Below, piece by piece: positions 1 to 6,887 of a stretch of DNA of 10,145 nt (its first letter is position 1; the number at the start of each line of letters is the position of its first letter). Under the pieces are notes generated by a model that saw only the letters and a list, made by a program, of their open reading frames with translations, was not told the origin of the DNA and did no database searches. The stretch is from CAZRIE01 sp964600075 (GTDB lineage Bacteria; Bacteroidota; Bacteroidia; Flavobacteriales; Flavobacteriaceae), in assembly GCA_964600075.1 (NCBI GenBank), contig CAZRIE010000141.1, forward strand, positions 1 through 10,145, in the 5' to 3' direction. The position numbers were made by a program, and so were the translations under genes.

Positions 1-124
1 TGGGCGGGTAATGCCGCCAAGGGATAGCACTACAGTGCAACTTGGATTATCTACCGTTCTTAATTGAACAAAACTTATTTTTAACTTAGAATAATAGCCC
101 CTTTTATTCGTAATTTTTTTACGG
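1..124. other. Left-edge region, no secure gene
   Basis: This stretch precedes the TonB-dependent receptor. On the plus strand one frame is open from the window edge to a TGA at 65-67 and would end in ...TTVQLGLSTVLN, loosely like the last strand of an outer-membrane barrel. A second plus frame closes at 25-27. The minus strand is also open over much of the same bases, without an ATG. The evidence does not decide between them. The bases from 68 to 124 are AT-rich and should hold the promoter of the receptor gene, but I found no convincing TTG / TAnnTTTG pair. Confidence 0.25.
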
Positions 125-2296
125 ATGAAAACTATATTCATAACATTGGCCATTTTTTGGCTGACCATGGGCCTATCGGCCCAATTTCAAGAAACACAAA
201 CGGATTCTTTGGAAGGAACGAAAGTCGTTCTCGATGAGGTTTTGGTACAGGCCATTCGCGTTACCAAAGAAACGCCCGTTACTTTTTCCAATCTCACTAG
301 AGAAGACATTGCCCCCCGAAATCTGGGTCAAGATATTCCTATTCTTATGAATTTTTTACCGGGTGTGGTGACCACTTCAGATGCGGGCGCCGGCGTCGGG
401 TATACCGGAATTCGCGTTCGCGGCAGTGATGCCACAAGGGTCAATGTGACTATTAACGGTATTCCCTATAACGATTCGGAATCGCATGGTACGTTCTGGG
501 TCAATATGCCCGATTTTGCCTCATCGACCGAGAGTTTGCAGTTACAGCGCGGGGTGGGTACTTCTACCAATGGTGCCGGTGCCTTTGGAGCTAGCTTAAA
601 TCTTTTGACCGATGGGGTAGCGGAAGAAGCATACGGACAAATTTCTTCTTCATTTGGCAGTTTTAATACCTTAAGAAACAATATCAAGTTCAGTACCGGC
701 CTTTTGAACGACCATGTCGAGGTCTCGGGAAGACTTTCGAGAATAACCTCGGATGGTTACGTCGATAGGGCATCCTCAGCACTGGAATCCTATTTCTTGC
801 AGGCGGCATATAAAGATGACAATACGTTGATTAAAGCCTTGCTTTTCGGGGGCCACGAAATCACGTATCAATCTTGGAACGGCATCGACGCCGAGACCTT
901 GAAAAATGACCGGACTTTCAATTCCGCAGGGATCTATACAGATGAAGCTGGAAACACCCAATTCTATGACAATGAGGTCGATAACTACAAACAAGACCAT
1001 GCGCAATTACTTTGGAATGAACAATTGTCAAATAGCTGGAGCACTAATGTCGCATTACACTATACACGAGGTCGTGGGTATTTTGAGCAATACAAAGAAG
1101 ATGAAGATTTTACCGACTATGGTTTTAACGAATTAATCGTAAGTGGGGATACTCTAAATACCACAGATTTGATTCGCCGACGATGGCTCGACAATAATTT
1201 TTTTGGTACCGTTTTTTCCGCTAATTATCGAAAAGAAGGATTGAGTGTCATTTTAGGCGGTGGATGGAACAAATACGAAGGTGGCCATTTCGGCGAAGTC
1301 ATTTGGGCGCGATTTGCCTCCAACAGTGAAATTCGAGATCGATATTATGATGACGATTCAAAAAAGACGGACTTTAATATCTACGCCAAGGCAAACTATG
1401 CACTGAACGATAAATGGAGTCTTTTCGGAGATCTTCAATATCGAACTGTTCGGTATAGCGCAAATGGAGAAGACACGGGTCCAGTGGATGATACCTTCAA
1501 TTTCTTTAATCCAAAAGCCGGGGTGGTCTATGATCTAGACGTGAACAACAATTTCTATTTCAGCTATGCGGTGGCGAATCGTGAACCCAATAGAAACGAT
1601 TACGAAAGTGGCAATCCCAAGCCAGAAAAATTGAACGATTTCGAGTTGGGATGGCGCTATGTTTCTCCGAATTTTCAATTGAATACGAACGCTTACTATA
1701 TGGGCTATAAAGACCAATTGGTAACTACGGGAGAATTAAATGATGTCGGGGCACCCTTAAGAGCCAATGTAGGAGATAGTTATCGCGCCGGTTTGGAACT
1801 TGATGCCGATATTCTTTTCGGTAGTAAGTTTCAATTGCATCCAAATATTGCGCTGAGTACGAACAAGAACATTGATTTTGTCTTTCAGCGAGATGGAATT
1901 TTACAAGATTTAGGTAATACCAATATTGCTTACTCGCCCAATATCGTTATTGGCAATCGATTTACATATATGCCTGTAGATAATTTTCAAATTTCAGTGC
2001 TTTCAAAGTATGTTGGGAAACAGTATATGGGCAATATTGATTCTGAAGTTTCGACATTAGAGGCGTATTCGCAATCAGATTTGAACGTTCAATATGCCCT
2101 TGAGTTTGACTCGATAATTAAAAGCATCACCTTTTCGGGGCTTGTAAATAATATTTTTAATGAGGATATCGTGTCTAACGGCTATTTCTTTACGTTCGAT
2201 GACGATTCTTCGGGATCTTTACAGACTTTTGAAGGTGCAGGTTACTATCCGCAGGCCGGCACCAACTTTTTATTGGGCGCTACAGTGCGGTTTTAA
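125..2296 (+). CDS. TonB-dependent outer-membrane receptor
   Basis: An outer-membrane gated channel that would import a ligand (iron chelate, cofactor or other large solute) using energy from TonB-ExbBD. The 723-residue protein starts with a signal peptide (MKTIFITLAI..., likely cut after SAQ near residue 20). A TonB-box-like VVLDEVLV lies around 34-41. The plug domain spans about 47-163, with GIRVRGSDATRVNVTINGIP at 95-114 and the LQRGVGTSTNGAGAFGASLN segment at 140-159. The rest is a 22-strand-type barrel rich in alternating aromatic residues, ending in the terminal Phe expected for BAM-dependent assembly. There is no N-terminal carboxypeptidase-like domain and no SusD partner nearby, so it resembles FecA-type siderophore or metal receptors more than SusC. 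The ligand cannot be named. The gene appears to be a single unit, followed by a strong hairpin. The ORF is complete. Confidence 0.93.
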   Translation: MKTIFITLAIFWLTMGLSAQFQETQTDSLEGTKVVLDEVLVQAIRVTKETPVTFSNLTREDIAPRNLGQDIPILMNFLPGVVTTSDAGAGVGYTGIRVRGSDATRVNVTINGIPYNDSESHGTFWVNMPDFASSTESLQLQRGVGTSTNGAGAFGASLNLLTDGVAEEAYGQISSSFGSFNTLRNNIKFSTGLLNDHVEVSGRLSRITSDGYVDRASSALESYFLQAAYKDDNTLIKALLFGGHEITYQSWNGIDAETLKNDRTFNSAGIYTDEAGNTQFYDNEVDNYKQDHAQLLWNEQLSNSWSTNVALHYTRGRGYFEQYKEDEDFTDYGFNELIVSGDTLNTTDLIRRRWLDNNFFGTVFSANYRKEGLSVILGGGWNKYEGGHFGEVIWARFASNSEIRDRYYDDDSKKTDFNIYAKANYALNDKWSLFGDLQYRTVRYSANGEDTGPVDDTFNFFNPKAGVVYDLDVNNNFYFSYAVANREPNRNDYESGNPKPEKLNDFELGWRYVSPNFQLNTNAYYMGYKDQLVTTGELNDVGAPLRANVGDSYRAGLELDADILFGSKFQLHPNIALSTNKNIDFVFQRDGILQDLGNTNIAYSPNIVIGNRFTYMPVDNFQISVLSKYVGKQYMGNIDSEVSTLEAYSQSDLNVQYALEFDSIIKSITFSGLVNNIFNEDIVSNGYFFTFDDDSSGSLQTFEGAGYYPQAGTNFLLGATVRF

Positions 2297-2319
2297 AGTA
2301 TTAACTTTAGAACACGAAA

Positions 2320-2374
2320 ATCCTGAGAACAAAAGCACATTACTTTTGTTCTCAGGATAAAACCATCTTTTTTT
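2320..2374 (+). terminator. Long perfect hairpin after the receptor gene
   Basis: A 16-bp uninterrupted stem pairs 2320-2335 (ATCCTGAGAACAAAAG) with 2343-2358 across a 7-base loop. A run of seven T follows at 2368-2374, about ten bases after the stem. The gap before the T run is longer than in a textbook intrinsic terminator, but the position 24 bases after the receptor stop and just before the next start codon (2379) supports transcription termination or 3' end protection. Confidence 0.7.
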
Positions 2375-2378
2375 ATCT

Positions 2379-3365
2379 ATGGAAAATATAACTCGAAAAC
2401 CCGTCCGCTGGGGTATCATTGGCTGCGGAGACGTAACCGAAGTAAAAAGTGGCCCGCCCTATCAAAGCACCGAGGGCTTTGAACTAATAGCTGTTATGCG
2501 CCGCGATGCTGAAAAAGCTGCCGATTATGCCCGACGCCATAATGTGCCCAAATATTACTCTAACGCAGATGATTTGATCGCTGATGAAGATATCGATGCC
2601 GTGTATATCGCCACACCACCTGACAGCCATGCGGCATATGCATTAAAAGTGGCCGAGGCTGGTAAACCCTGCTGTATTGAAAAGCCGATGGCACCCAGTT
2701 ACAGAGATAGTTTACAGGTCTTCAAAGCTTTTGAGGACAAAAAAATACCGCTATTTGTTTCCTATTACCGTCGATCGCTACCTCGTTTTTGGAAAATCAA
2801 ACAATGGTTAGAAGCTAAAGAAATTGGCGATATACGGCACATTCGATGGTTCTTGAGTAAGCCACCGAGCGAAGTTGATTTGACTGGTGAATACAATTGG
2901 CGTACCGACGCCAAAGTTGCCCCAGGGGGTTATTTTGATGACCTAGCAAGCCATGGCCTTGACCTTTTTGCCTATTTGTTGGGCGATTTCGAAAATGTAT
3001 CGGGCTTCGCACTGAACCAGCAAGGGCTATATACGGCTAATGATGCCTTTACTGCTAGTTGGCTACACGCAAATGGTATTACTGGCGAAGGCAGCTGGAA
3101 TTTCGGTTGTGACAGAGGGGAAGATCTGGTTGAAATTTTCGGTAGTAAAGGAAAAATAACCTTTGCCATTTTTGAAGAGAAAGAAATCCATCTTCGCAAT
3201 GAAAATGGGGAACAAAAAGAGTTTATTGAACATCCGAAGCACGTGCAACAGTTTCATGTAGAAAGTTTGAAGGATCATTTGTTCGGTGGCAAAACTCATC
3301 CCTCTACCGGAAAAACAGCGCTGCATACCAGTTGGGTAATGGATTCGATTTTAGGAAGTGTGTAA
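2379..3365 (+). CDS. Gfo/Idh/MocA-family NAD(P)-dependent oxidoreductase
   Basis: A predicted cytosolic dehydrogenase or reductase acting on a sugar, inositol or related polyol. The 328 residues match the two-domain family. The N-terminal Rossmann fold has the nucleotide-binding turn WGIIGCGDV at 11-19. The strand-loop AVYIATPPDSH lies near 74-84, and the family signature EKP is at 101-103, its Lys102 being the usual catalytic or substrate-contact residue. The C-terminal alpha/beta domain carries GGYFDDLASHGLD at 183-195, in which Asp188 and His192 occupy the places of the usual active-site acid and histidine. There is no signal peptide, so it is not one of the exported Tat-type members. The start at 2379 gives a family-typical N-terminus. 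It lies beyond the hairpin closing the receptor gene, so co-transcription is uncertain. It converges with the lipoprotein gene, with only 9 bases between the stops. Substrate unknown. Confidence 0.9.
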   Translation: MENITRKPVRWGIIGCGDVTEVKSGPPYQSTEGFELIAVMRRDAEKAADYARRHNVPKYYSNADDLIADEDIDAVYIATPPDSHAAYALKVAEAGKPCCIEKPMAPSYRDSLQVFKAFEDKKIPLFVSYYRRSLPRFWKIKQWLEAKEIGDIRHIRWFLSKPPSEVDLTGEYNWRTDAKVAPGGYFDDLASHGLDLFAYLLGDFENVSGFALNQQGLYTANDAFTASWLHANGITGEGSWNFGCDRGEDLVEIFGSKGKITFAIFEEKEIHLRNENGEQKEFIEHPKHVQQFHVESLKDHLFGGKTHPSTGKTALHTSWVMDSILGSV

Positions 3366-3374
3366 ATTGAAATA

Positions 3375-3812
3375 TTAATTCGTAACTACCACTACGTTGC
3401 CGTTTTGCGTAGCGCGATACTCCAACAGGTCGTAGTAGCGCTCTCCATCATCGGGCCTGTTCAATAGTTGACCCGTAAACAAACTATACTGATAGTCTTC
3501 GCAAGAACAAGTAACGACCTGTCCGTTTAGGCTCATTGTCGAACATGCGTTCGGCACATGGTTGGGGCAACTGGCTTCAAAAGCACGATATTGGTCAAAA
3601 TTCGATTTAATTACAAAAACACCACGGGTGCCGATACCCGGGCTATCGATATATAAGGCATTACCCAAATTAGTCAAAGGGCTGTATAAAGGCAGATTCA
3701 GGTTCATGTCAAACCGAAATCCGATCTCTTGTAAAAAAGGATTGCGATTACCCGAATCATTGTCGCATGAGAGCAATAAAACGAGGACTACAAGACTCAA
3801 AAAACGTGGCAT
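3375..3812 (-). CDS. Rieske-fold-like lipoprotein with incomplete cluster site
   Basis: A 145-residue lipoprotein. The N-terminus MPRFLSLVVLVLLLSC is a signal peptide ending in a lipobox with Cys16 as the lipid-modified residue. DND follows it, so the mature protein is probably membrane-anchored and faces the periplasm or outer membrane. The C-terminal half resembles a Rieske domain: C82-P-N-H85, C90, then C102-S-C104 followed by a Y/F-S-x-x-TGQ turn (SLFTGQ at 110-115). In true Rieske proteins the pattern is CxH...C...CxCH. Here the first histidine is spaced one residue further, and the second histidine ligand is replaced by Glu105. A normal [2Fe-2S] cluster is therefore unlikely, although the C90/C104 pair could still form the structural disulfide. 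I recall similar lipoproteins in other Flavobacteriaceae near greA, usually annotated as hypothetical or Rieske proteins. Function unknown. Confidence 0.8.
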   Translation of the reverse strand: MPRFLSLVVLVLLLSCDNDSGNRNPFLQEIGFRFDMNLNLPLYSPLTNLGNALYIDSPGIGTRGVFVIKSNFDQYRAFEASCPNHVPNACSTMSLNGQVVTCSCEDYQYSLFTGQLLNRPDDGERYYDLLEYRATQNGNVVVVTN

Positions 3813-3862
3813 ATGGCCTTATCTATTTAAACTGTTCGAAACAAAATTGAGTAAAAATTATG

Positions 3863-3870
3863 TATATTTG
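3863..3870 (+). promoter_or_regulatory. Exact TAnnTTTG -7 element far upstream of greA
   Basis: TATATTTG matches the Bacteroidota -7 consensus TAnnTTTG at every defined position. It points towards greA, whose start codon is 280 bases away. No clean TTG -33 element sits at the usual 17-23 base distance; the nearest resemblance is TTCG at 3835-3838. If used, transcription would begin near 3875, at the foot of the next hairpin. Confidence 0.4.
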
Positions 3871-3874
3871 TGTT

Positions 3875-3930
3875 AAATCCTCTCTAAAAAAGCCAATTAT
3901 ATTACGGTTTTGGTAGAGGATTTTCTTATT
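3875..3930 (+). promoter_or_regulatory. Hairpin followed by T-rich stretch in the greA upstream region
   Basis: AAATCCTCT at 3875-3883 pairs with AGAGGATTT at 3915-3923 (9 bp), enclosing 31 bases in which AAGCC and GGTTT can pair further with a G-U wobble. TTTTCTTATTT follows directly. It starts where transcription from the 3863 element would begin. It could be a 5' leader structure, an attenuator or a very short RNA. The remaining bases of the 338-base gap 3813-4150 show nothing else I can name. The frame upstream of greA from 4028 lacks a family-like sequence. Confidence 0.35.
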
Positions 3931-4150
3931 TAATTATTGTATCGGTTCTACCAACTAGTATAACGGATTGTCGGATTTAAGTTTTTAAGAGCACACGACA
4001 TATGAGTTAAAGCGAGAGAAACGCGATTTGATATCACTTTTAAATTCAAAAAGCACTTTTTCCTTTTGTCTTTACGCCTCTTTTCTAACCTCCGAATTTG
4101 TTTTGATACTGTTTAAATGGCTTAGAACCTATTTCTTAAACGAAACTATT

Positions 4151-4627
4151 ATGAGTAACGTATCTTACTATACTGCCGAAGGGCTAAAAAAATTAAGGGC
4201 AGATCTAAACCATTTAAAGGATGTCGAGCGCCCAAAAGCTTCACAAGCCATTGGTGAAGCCAGAGATAAAGGTGATCTTTCTGAAAATGCGGAATATGAT
4301 GCCGCCAAGGAAGCACAGGGATTATTGGAAATGAGAATTTCTAAAATGGAAGAAACTCTTTCTAACGCGCGCTTGATAGATGAATCTCAATTAGATACTT
4401 CGAAGGTTTTGGTCTTATCAACGGTAAAGCTAAAAAACCAGAATAACGGTATGGAGATGAAATATACTTTGGTCGCTGAAAGCGAAGCAGATTTGAAAAC
4501 CGGAAAGATTTCAGTAAATTCTCCCATCGGCAAAGGGCTTTTAGGTAAAGAAGTCGGTGATACCGCAGAGATAACTGTTCCAAATGGCACTTTGAAATTT
4601 GATATTCTTGAGATTACCAGAAGTTAA
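4151..4627 (+). CDS. greA: Transcription elongation factor GreA
   Basis: GreA binds the RNA polymerase secondary channel and stimulates cleavage of backtracked RNA, releasing arrested complexes. The 158-residue length is standard. The N-terminal coiled coil spans about 8-77, with the tip motif GDLSENAEYDAA at 41-52; Asp42 and Glu45 correspond to the catalytic acidic residues Asp41 and Glu44 of E. coli GreA. The C-terminal FKBP-like domain follows, with ISVNSPIGKGLLGKEVGD at 120-137. The same frame is open upstream to 4028, but those 41 residues are hydrophobic and lack family similarity. ATG at 4151 (MSNVSYYTAEGLKKL) matches the family start, so I chose it. A hairpin terminator overlaps the stop codon, so the gene appears to end its transcript here rather than reading into the HIT gene. 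Confidence 0.95.
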   Translation: MSNVSYYTAEGLKKLRADLNHLKDVERPKASQAIGEARDKGDLSENAEYDAAKEAQGLLEMRISKMEETLSNARLIDESQLDTSKVLVLSTVKLKNQNNGMEMKYTLVAESEADLKTGKISVNSPIGKGLLGKEVGDTAEITVPNGTLKFDILEITRS

Positions 4628-4656
4628 AAACATCCGGTTCGACCGGCTATGTTTTT
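4626..4656 (+). terminator. Intrinsic terminator of greA
   Basis: AAAAACAT (4626-4633) and CCGGT (4634-4638) pair with ACCGG (4642-4646) and ATGTTTTT (4649-4656). The loop is TCG and there is a two-base CT bulge. The 3' arm itself supplies the T run. Because the A run and T run flank the stem symmetrically, it could act in both directions. The left arm begins inside the greA stop codon. Confidence 0.8.
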
Positions 4657-4782
4657 ATAACCTGACAAGGAATCAAGACAAAAAAGAAAAGAAAAGGCAA
4701 AAAGGTCGTAAGCAGCTAACTTCGAGGCTTTGGGGTTAATCGACAATAACAGACTTTGGCCTAAACCCATAAACTTTTTAAA

Positions 4783-5172
4783 ATGGCGAGTATTTTCACT
4801 AAAATTATCAACGGCGAGATTCCATGTTATAAGCTAACGGAAGACGATAACTATTTCGCTTTTTTAGATATTAATCCCAATGCCAAGGGGCATACGCTAT
4901 GTATCCCAAAAAAAGAAGTCGATAAGATTATGGATCTAGATGAAGCTACCTATATGGGTCTAATGGCCTTTTCAAGAAAAGTAGGTGCGGCCATCGAATC
5001 GGCCATCGATTGCAAGCGAGTTGGTATGACCGTAATAGGTTTGGAAGTTCCACACGTACATGTGCACCTTATTCCCCTAAACGAGATGAAAGAAGCTACT
5101 TTTTTGCACAAGGTATCATTAACTCAAGAAGAGTTTGAGGCAACTGCCGAGGCCATAAAGGCTAAAATTTGA
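4783..5172 (+). CDS. HIT-family (HINT-like) nucleotide hydrolase
   Basis: A 129-residue histidine-triad protein. Members of this branch hydrolyse nucleoside phosphoramidates or aminoacyl-adenylates in the cytosol. IFTKIINGEIPCYKLTED at the start and FLDINPNAKGHTLCIPKKEV at 27-46 are typical of the HINT fold. The triad H91-V-H93-V-H95-L-I-P ends the core, with His93 expected to be the nucleophile. The loop before the triad is VIGLEVPH, shorter than the Asn-Gly...Gly-Gln-x-Val loop of classical HINT proteins; I believe this is usual in Flavobacteriaceae. It has its own 155-base upstream region after the greA terminator. Its 3' end overlaps the convergent zinc-ribbon gene by 11 bases. Physiological substrate unknown. 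Confidence 0.93.
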   Translation: MASIFTKIINGEIPCYKLTEDDNYFAFLDINPNAKGHTLCIPKKEVDKIMDLDEATYMGLMAFSRKVGAAIESAIDCKRVGMTVIGLEVPHVHVHLIPLNEMKEATFLHKVSLTQEEFEATAEAIKAKI

Positions 5173-5518
5173 TGATGCCTTCCAAGAAGATGTAAATTCC
5201 TGCGCCTACTACCGCAGTCAGCAAAAGTATCAGTATCCAAAACAGAGAAGTGAACTTTAACGAGCTTCGTTCCGGTTTTACCATCTTTTGGTAATATTTG
5301 AAACTACGTTCGATGTCATCCGTCCAACTTACTGGGTAGATATTTGAATCACATTTATTACATATTATCTTATGGGTTACCTCACTAGTAATTTTATGGG
5401 AAAGTTTGCCATAACGATGTTTCTGGTAGAAAGAAAGCTTTAAATCTTGGTTGAAGCATTCCGGACAATTATTCGTCAGGTCGGCTTCCTTGATTACCAC
5501 TAATTTTTCTTTTACCAT
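5162..5518 (-). CDS. Small zinc-ribbon, single-pass membrane protein, unknown function
   Basis: A 118-residue protein with two CxxC knuckles, C18-P-E-C21 and C53-N-K-C56, which together would bind one zinc ion in a ribbon. A charged linker follows (WTDDIERSFKYYQKMVKPER near 65-84). One hydrophobic helix at about 88-112 lies near the C-terminus, so the zinc domain probably faces the cytosol from a tail anchor. I do not recognise a named family. It lies 66 bases downstream of the histidine kinase stop on the same strand and could be co-transcribed with it. Its start codon lies inside a 10-bp inverted repeat. The CxxC pairs, the helix and the shared strand argue for a real gene. Confidence 0.75.
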   Translation of the reverse strand: MVKEKLVVIKEADLTNNCPECFNQDLKLSFYQKHRYGKLSHKITSEVTHKIICNKCDSNIYPVSWTDDIERSFKYYQKMVKPERSSLKFTSLFWILILLLTAVVGAGIYIFLEGIIKF

Positions 5519-5577
5519 TTGTAATAACTAAAAATAATACTGTAATGTATGAAAAAGTACGGTAAAGATTACAAATG
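5516..5577 (-). promoter_or_regulatory. Inverted repeat enclosing the zinc-ribbon gene start codon
   Basis: CATTTGTAAT at 5516-5525 is a perfect 10-bp inverted repeat of ATTACAAATG at 5568-5577, separated by 42 AT-rich bases. On the minus-strand transcript the 3' arm contains the ATG of the zinc-ribbon gene, so folding would hide the start codon. It could equally be a protein-binding operator between the kinase and this gene. No promoter pair is clear in the loop. Confidence 0.35.
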
Positions 5578-5584
5578 ACTGCTT

Positions 5585-6739
5585 CTAAACTTTATCAAGC
5601 AATTTCAAAGAGACCTGCATCACCGTGCCTTCCTTGCTTGATGAAAGCACCTTTATTTTTCCGTTGTGATATTCTTCCACAATGCGTTTAACGAGTGAAA
5701 GCCCTAATCCCCAGCCTCTTTTTTTCGAGGTGACACCGGGATTGAAAATAGACTGAAAATTACTTTTCGGAATACCATGACCCGTATCGGAAACCTGTAC
5801 ATGTACATGTTTTCCGTCGGCCAGAATTTCTATTCCGATGTCTCCCTTTCCTTTCATCGCATCGATACCGTTTTTAACAAGGTTTTCTATGGTCCAGTGA
5901 TAGAGTGAATGGTTCAAAAGCACTTTTGTAGGTTCGACCTTCGAGTCGAACGAAAAATGAATTAGTTTCGAACTACGAAGTTTTAAGTATTCATAAGCAT
6001 CTTTAGTCTCTTCAACGATATCGCGTTTATCGAGTTTGGGCAACGAGCCTATTTTCGAAAACCGTTCGGTAATGGTTTCCAAGCGAGAGATGTCCTTTTC
6101 GATTTCTTTGGTAATTTCAGGATTGATATCTTCAGCTCTGAGCAGTTCGTTCCATCCCAAAAGTGAAGATAAAGGCGTGCCGATTTGGTGGGCGGTCTCT
6201 TTGGCCATGCCCGCCCACAGTTTATTCTGTTCTGAGGCCTTATTGGTCTTGAAGAAAAAGAAAATAACCGCTCCGAAGAGAAAGATAATGAGTAATAGAG
6301 CGATAGGATAATACTTCAATTTATTCAATACCTCAGAGTTTCCATAGTATAAGGTGGCTAAATGCTCGCCTTGTTGGTCGATAGATATCGGAGTGTTCTC
6401 ATTCCTGAATTTCCGGATGCGATCTTGAATGTAGACAGAATCCGCAATCTTTTCCGGGGGCATGTTATTGGTCTTTACCGAACCGTCTTTGTTTACCAAG
6501 ATCATGGGGGTCGAGGTATTATTTTGAAAGACCTTGAGGTGTAAGTTACCCAAATCGGTATCTTCCGAAGATTGCTGAAACTCCGACTGCGCGGTGGCCC
6601 AAATTTCCATTTTTAGGCGCCCTTCTTCCTTGAATTCTTTAAAAAAGCTATTGGTGTTCCAAAGAATAAGGCTTACGATAACAAACGAGGCTATCAGTAA
6701 AATAAAATTAGAGGTTTTGTTTTTAGGATTAAAATTCAT
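5585..6739 (-). CDS. Membrane sensor histidine kinase (orphan)
   Basis: A 384-residue inner-membrane sensor kinase. Two transmembrane helices, about 11-29 and 144-163, bracket a small extracytoplasmic sensor region of roughly 115 residues. No HAMP domain separates the second helix from the dimerisation domain. The H-box is AKETAHQIGTPLSSLLGW at 179-196, with His184 the phosphorylated residue. The ATPase domain shows the N-box ENLVKNGIDAM at 285-295 (Asn286 and Asn290), the G1 box DTGHGIP at 318-324 and the G2 box GWGLGLSLV at 342-350. All catalytic boxes are intact. No response regulator gene lies in the window, so its partner is elsewhere. The signal is unknown. A possible -7 element lies about 64 bases upstream, and a short open frame overlaps the start codon. 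The zinc-ribbon gene follows downstream and may share its transcript. Confidence 0.92.
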   Translation of the reverse strand: MNFNPKNKTSNFILLIASFVIVSLILWNTNSFFKEFKEEGRLKMEIWATAQSEFQQSSEDTDLGNLHLKVFQNNTSTPMILVNKDGSVKTNNMPPEKIADSVYIQDRIRKFRNENTPISIDQQGEHLATLYYGNSEVLNKLKYYPIALLLIIFLFGAVIFFFFKTNKASEQNKLWAGMAKETAHQIGTPLSSLLGWNELLRAEDINPEITKEIEKDISRLETITERFSKIGSLPKLDKRDIVEETKDAYEYLKLRSSKLIHFSFDSKVEPTKVLLNHSLYHWTIENLVKNGIDAMKGKGDIGIEILADGKHVHVQVSDTGHGIPKSNFQSIFNPGVTSKKRGWGLGLSLVKRIVEEYHNGKIKVLSSSKEGTVMQVSLKLLDKV

Positions 6740-6842
6740 TCAGCGGATTGTCTTTTACGGCCCGTTCGTACAGCTGATTCGCTCCATCAAATAGGTTCTC
6801 ATCAAATATAACGTAAATAGCATAAAAATGGTATGTTGACAA
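6729..6842 (-). other. Short open frame overlapping the kinase start, uORF or gene remnant
   Basis: In minus-strand orientation a frame runs from just inside the flavin reductase gene to a TAA at 6729-6731 and overlaps the kinase start by 11 bases (ATGAATTTTAA). The last residues, ENLFDGANQLYERAVKDNPL followed by NEF, have the charged, helical composition of a real protein end. The frame has no ATG; a TTG at 6840-6842 would give 37 residues. It may be the 3' stub of a lost upstream gene once coupled to the kinase, or a chance frame. I do not recognise a family. Confidence 0.3.
6803..6810 (-). promoter_or_regulatory. Exact TAnnTTTG -7 element for the histidine kinase
   Basis: On the minus strand TATATTTG reads from 6810 to 6803, a full match to the Bacteroidota -7 consensus. 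It would start transcription near 6796 and leave a leader of roughly 57 bases before the kinase ATG at 6739. No TTG stands at the usual spacing upstream; the nearest one is about 29 bases away. Confidence 0.4.
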
Positions 6843-6850
6843 GACAGCTG

Positions 6851-6883
6851 TTGCCTGAAATGGAAGCAAATTTCGTATCTTTA
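6851..6883 (+). promoter_or_regulatory. Bacteroidota-type promoter for the flavin reductase-like gene
   Basis: TTG at 6851-6853 is followed after 22 bases by TATCTTTA at 6876-6883, one mismatch from TAnnTTTG. The spacing falls in the 17-23 base range known for this promoter class. The element ends only four bases before the ATG at 6888, so the message would have almost no leader. Confidence 0.45.
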
Positions 6884-6887
6884 TTTT

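Noticed and set aside
2297..3365. TonB-dependent receptor and Gfo/Idh/MocA oxidoreductase as a uptake-and-catabolism operon
   Set aside because: A 16-bp hairpin lies between them, there is no SusD or further sugar-use gene, and the receptor lacks the SusC-type N-terminal domain.
4028..4150. N-terminal extension of GreA by 41 residues in the same frame
   Set aside because: The extension is hydrophobic and unlike any GreA. The family-length start MSNVSYYTAEG at 4151 gives the standard 158 residues.
5162..5172. 11-base overlap of the HIT gene and the zinc-ribbon gene as a sign of misannotation
   Set aside because: It is a simple tail-to-tail overlap. Both proteins have coherent ends and conserved features, so both can be real.
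5585..6739. Two-component system encoded in the window
   Set aside because: The kinase is complete, but no receiver-domain protein is encoded anywhere in the window.
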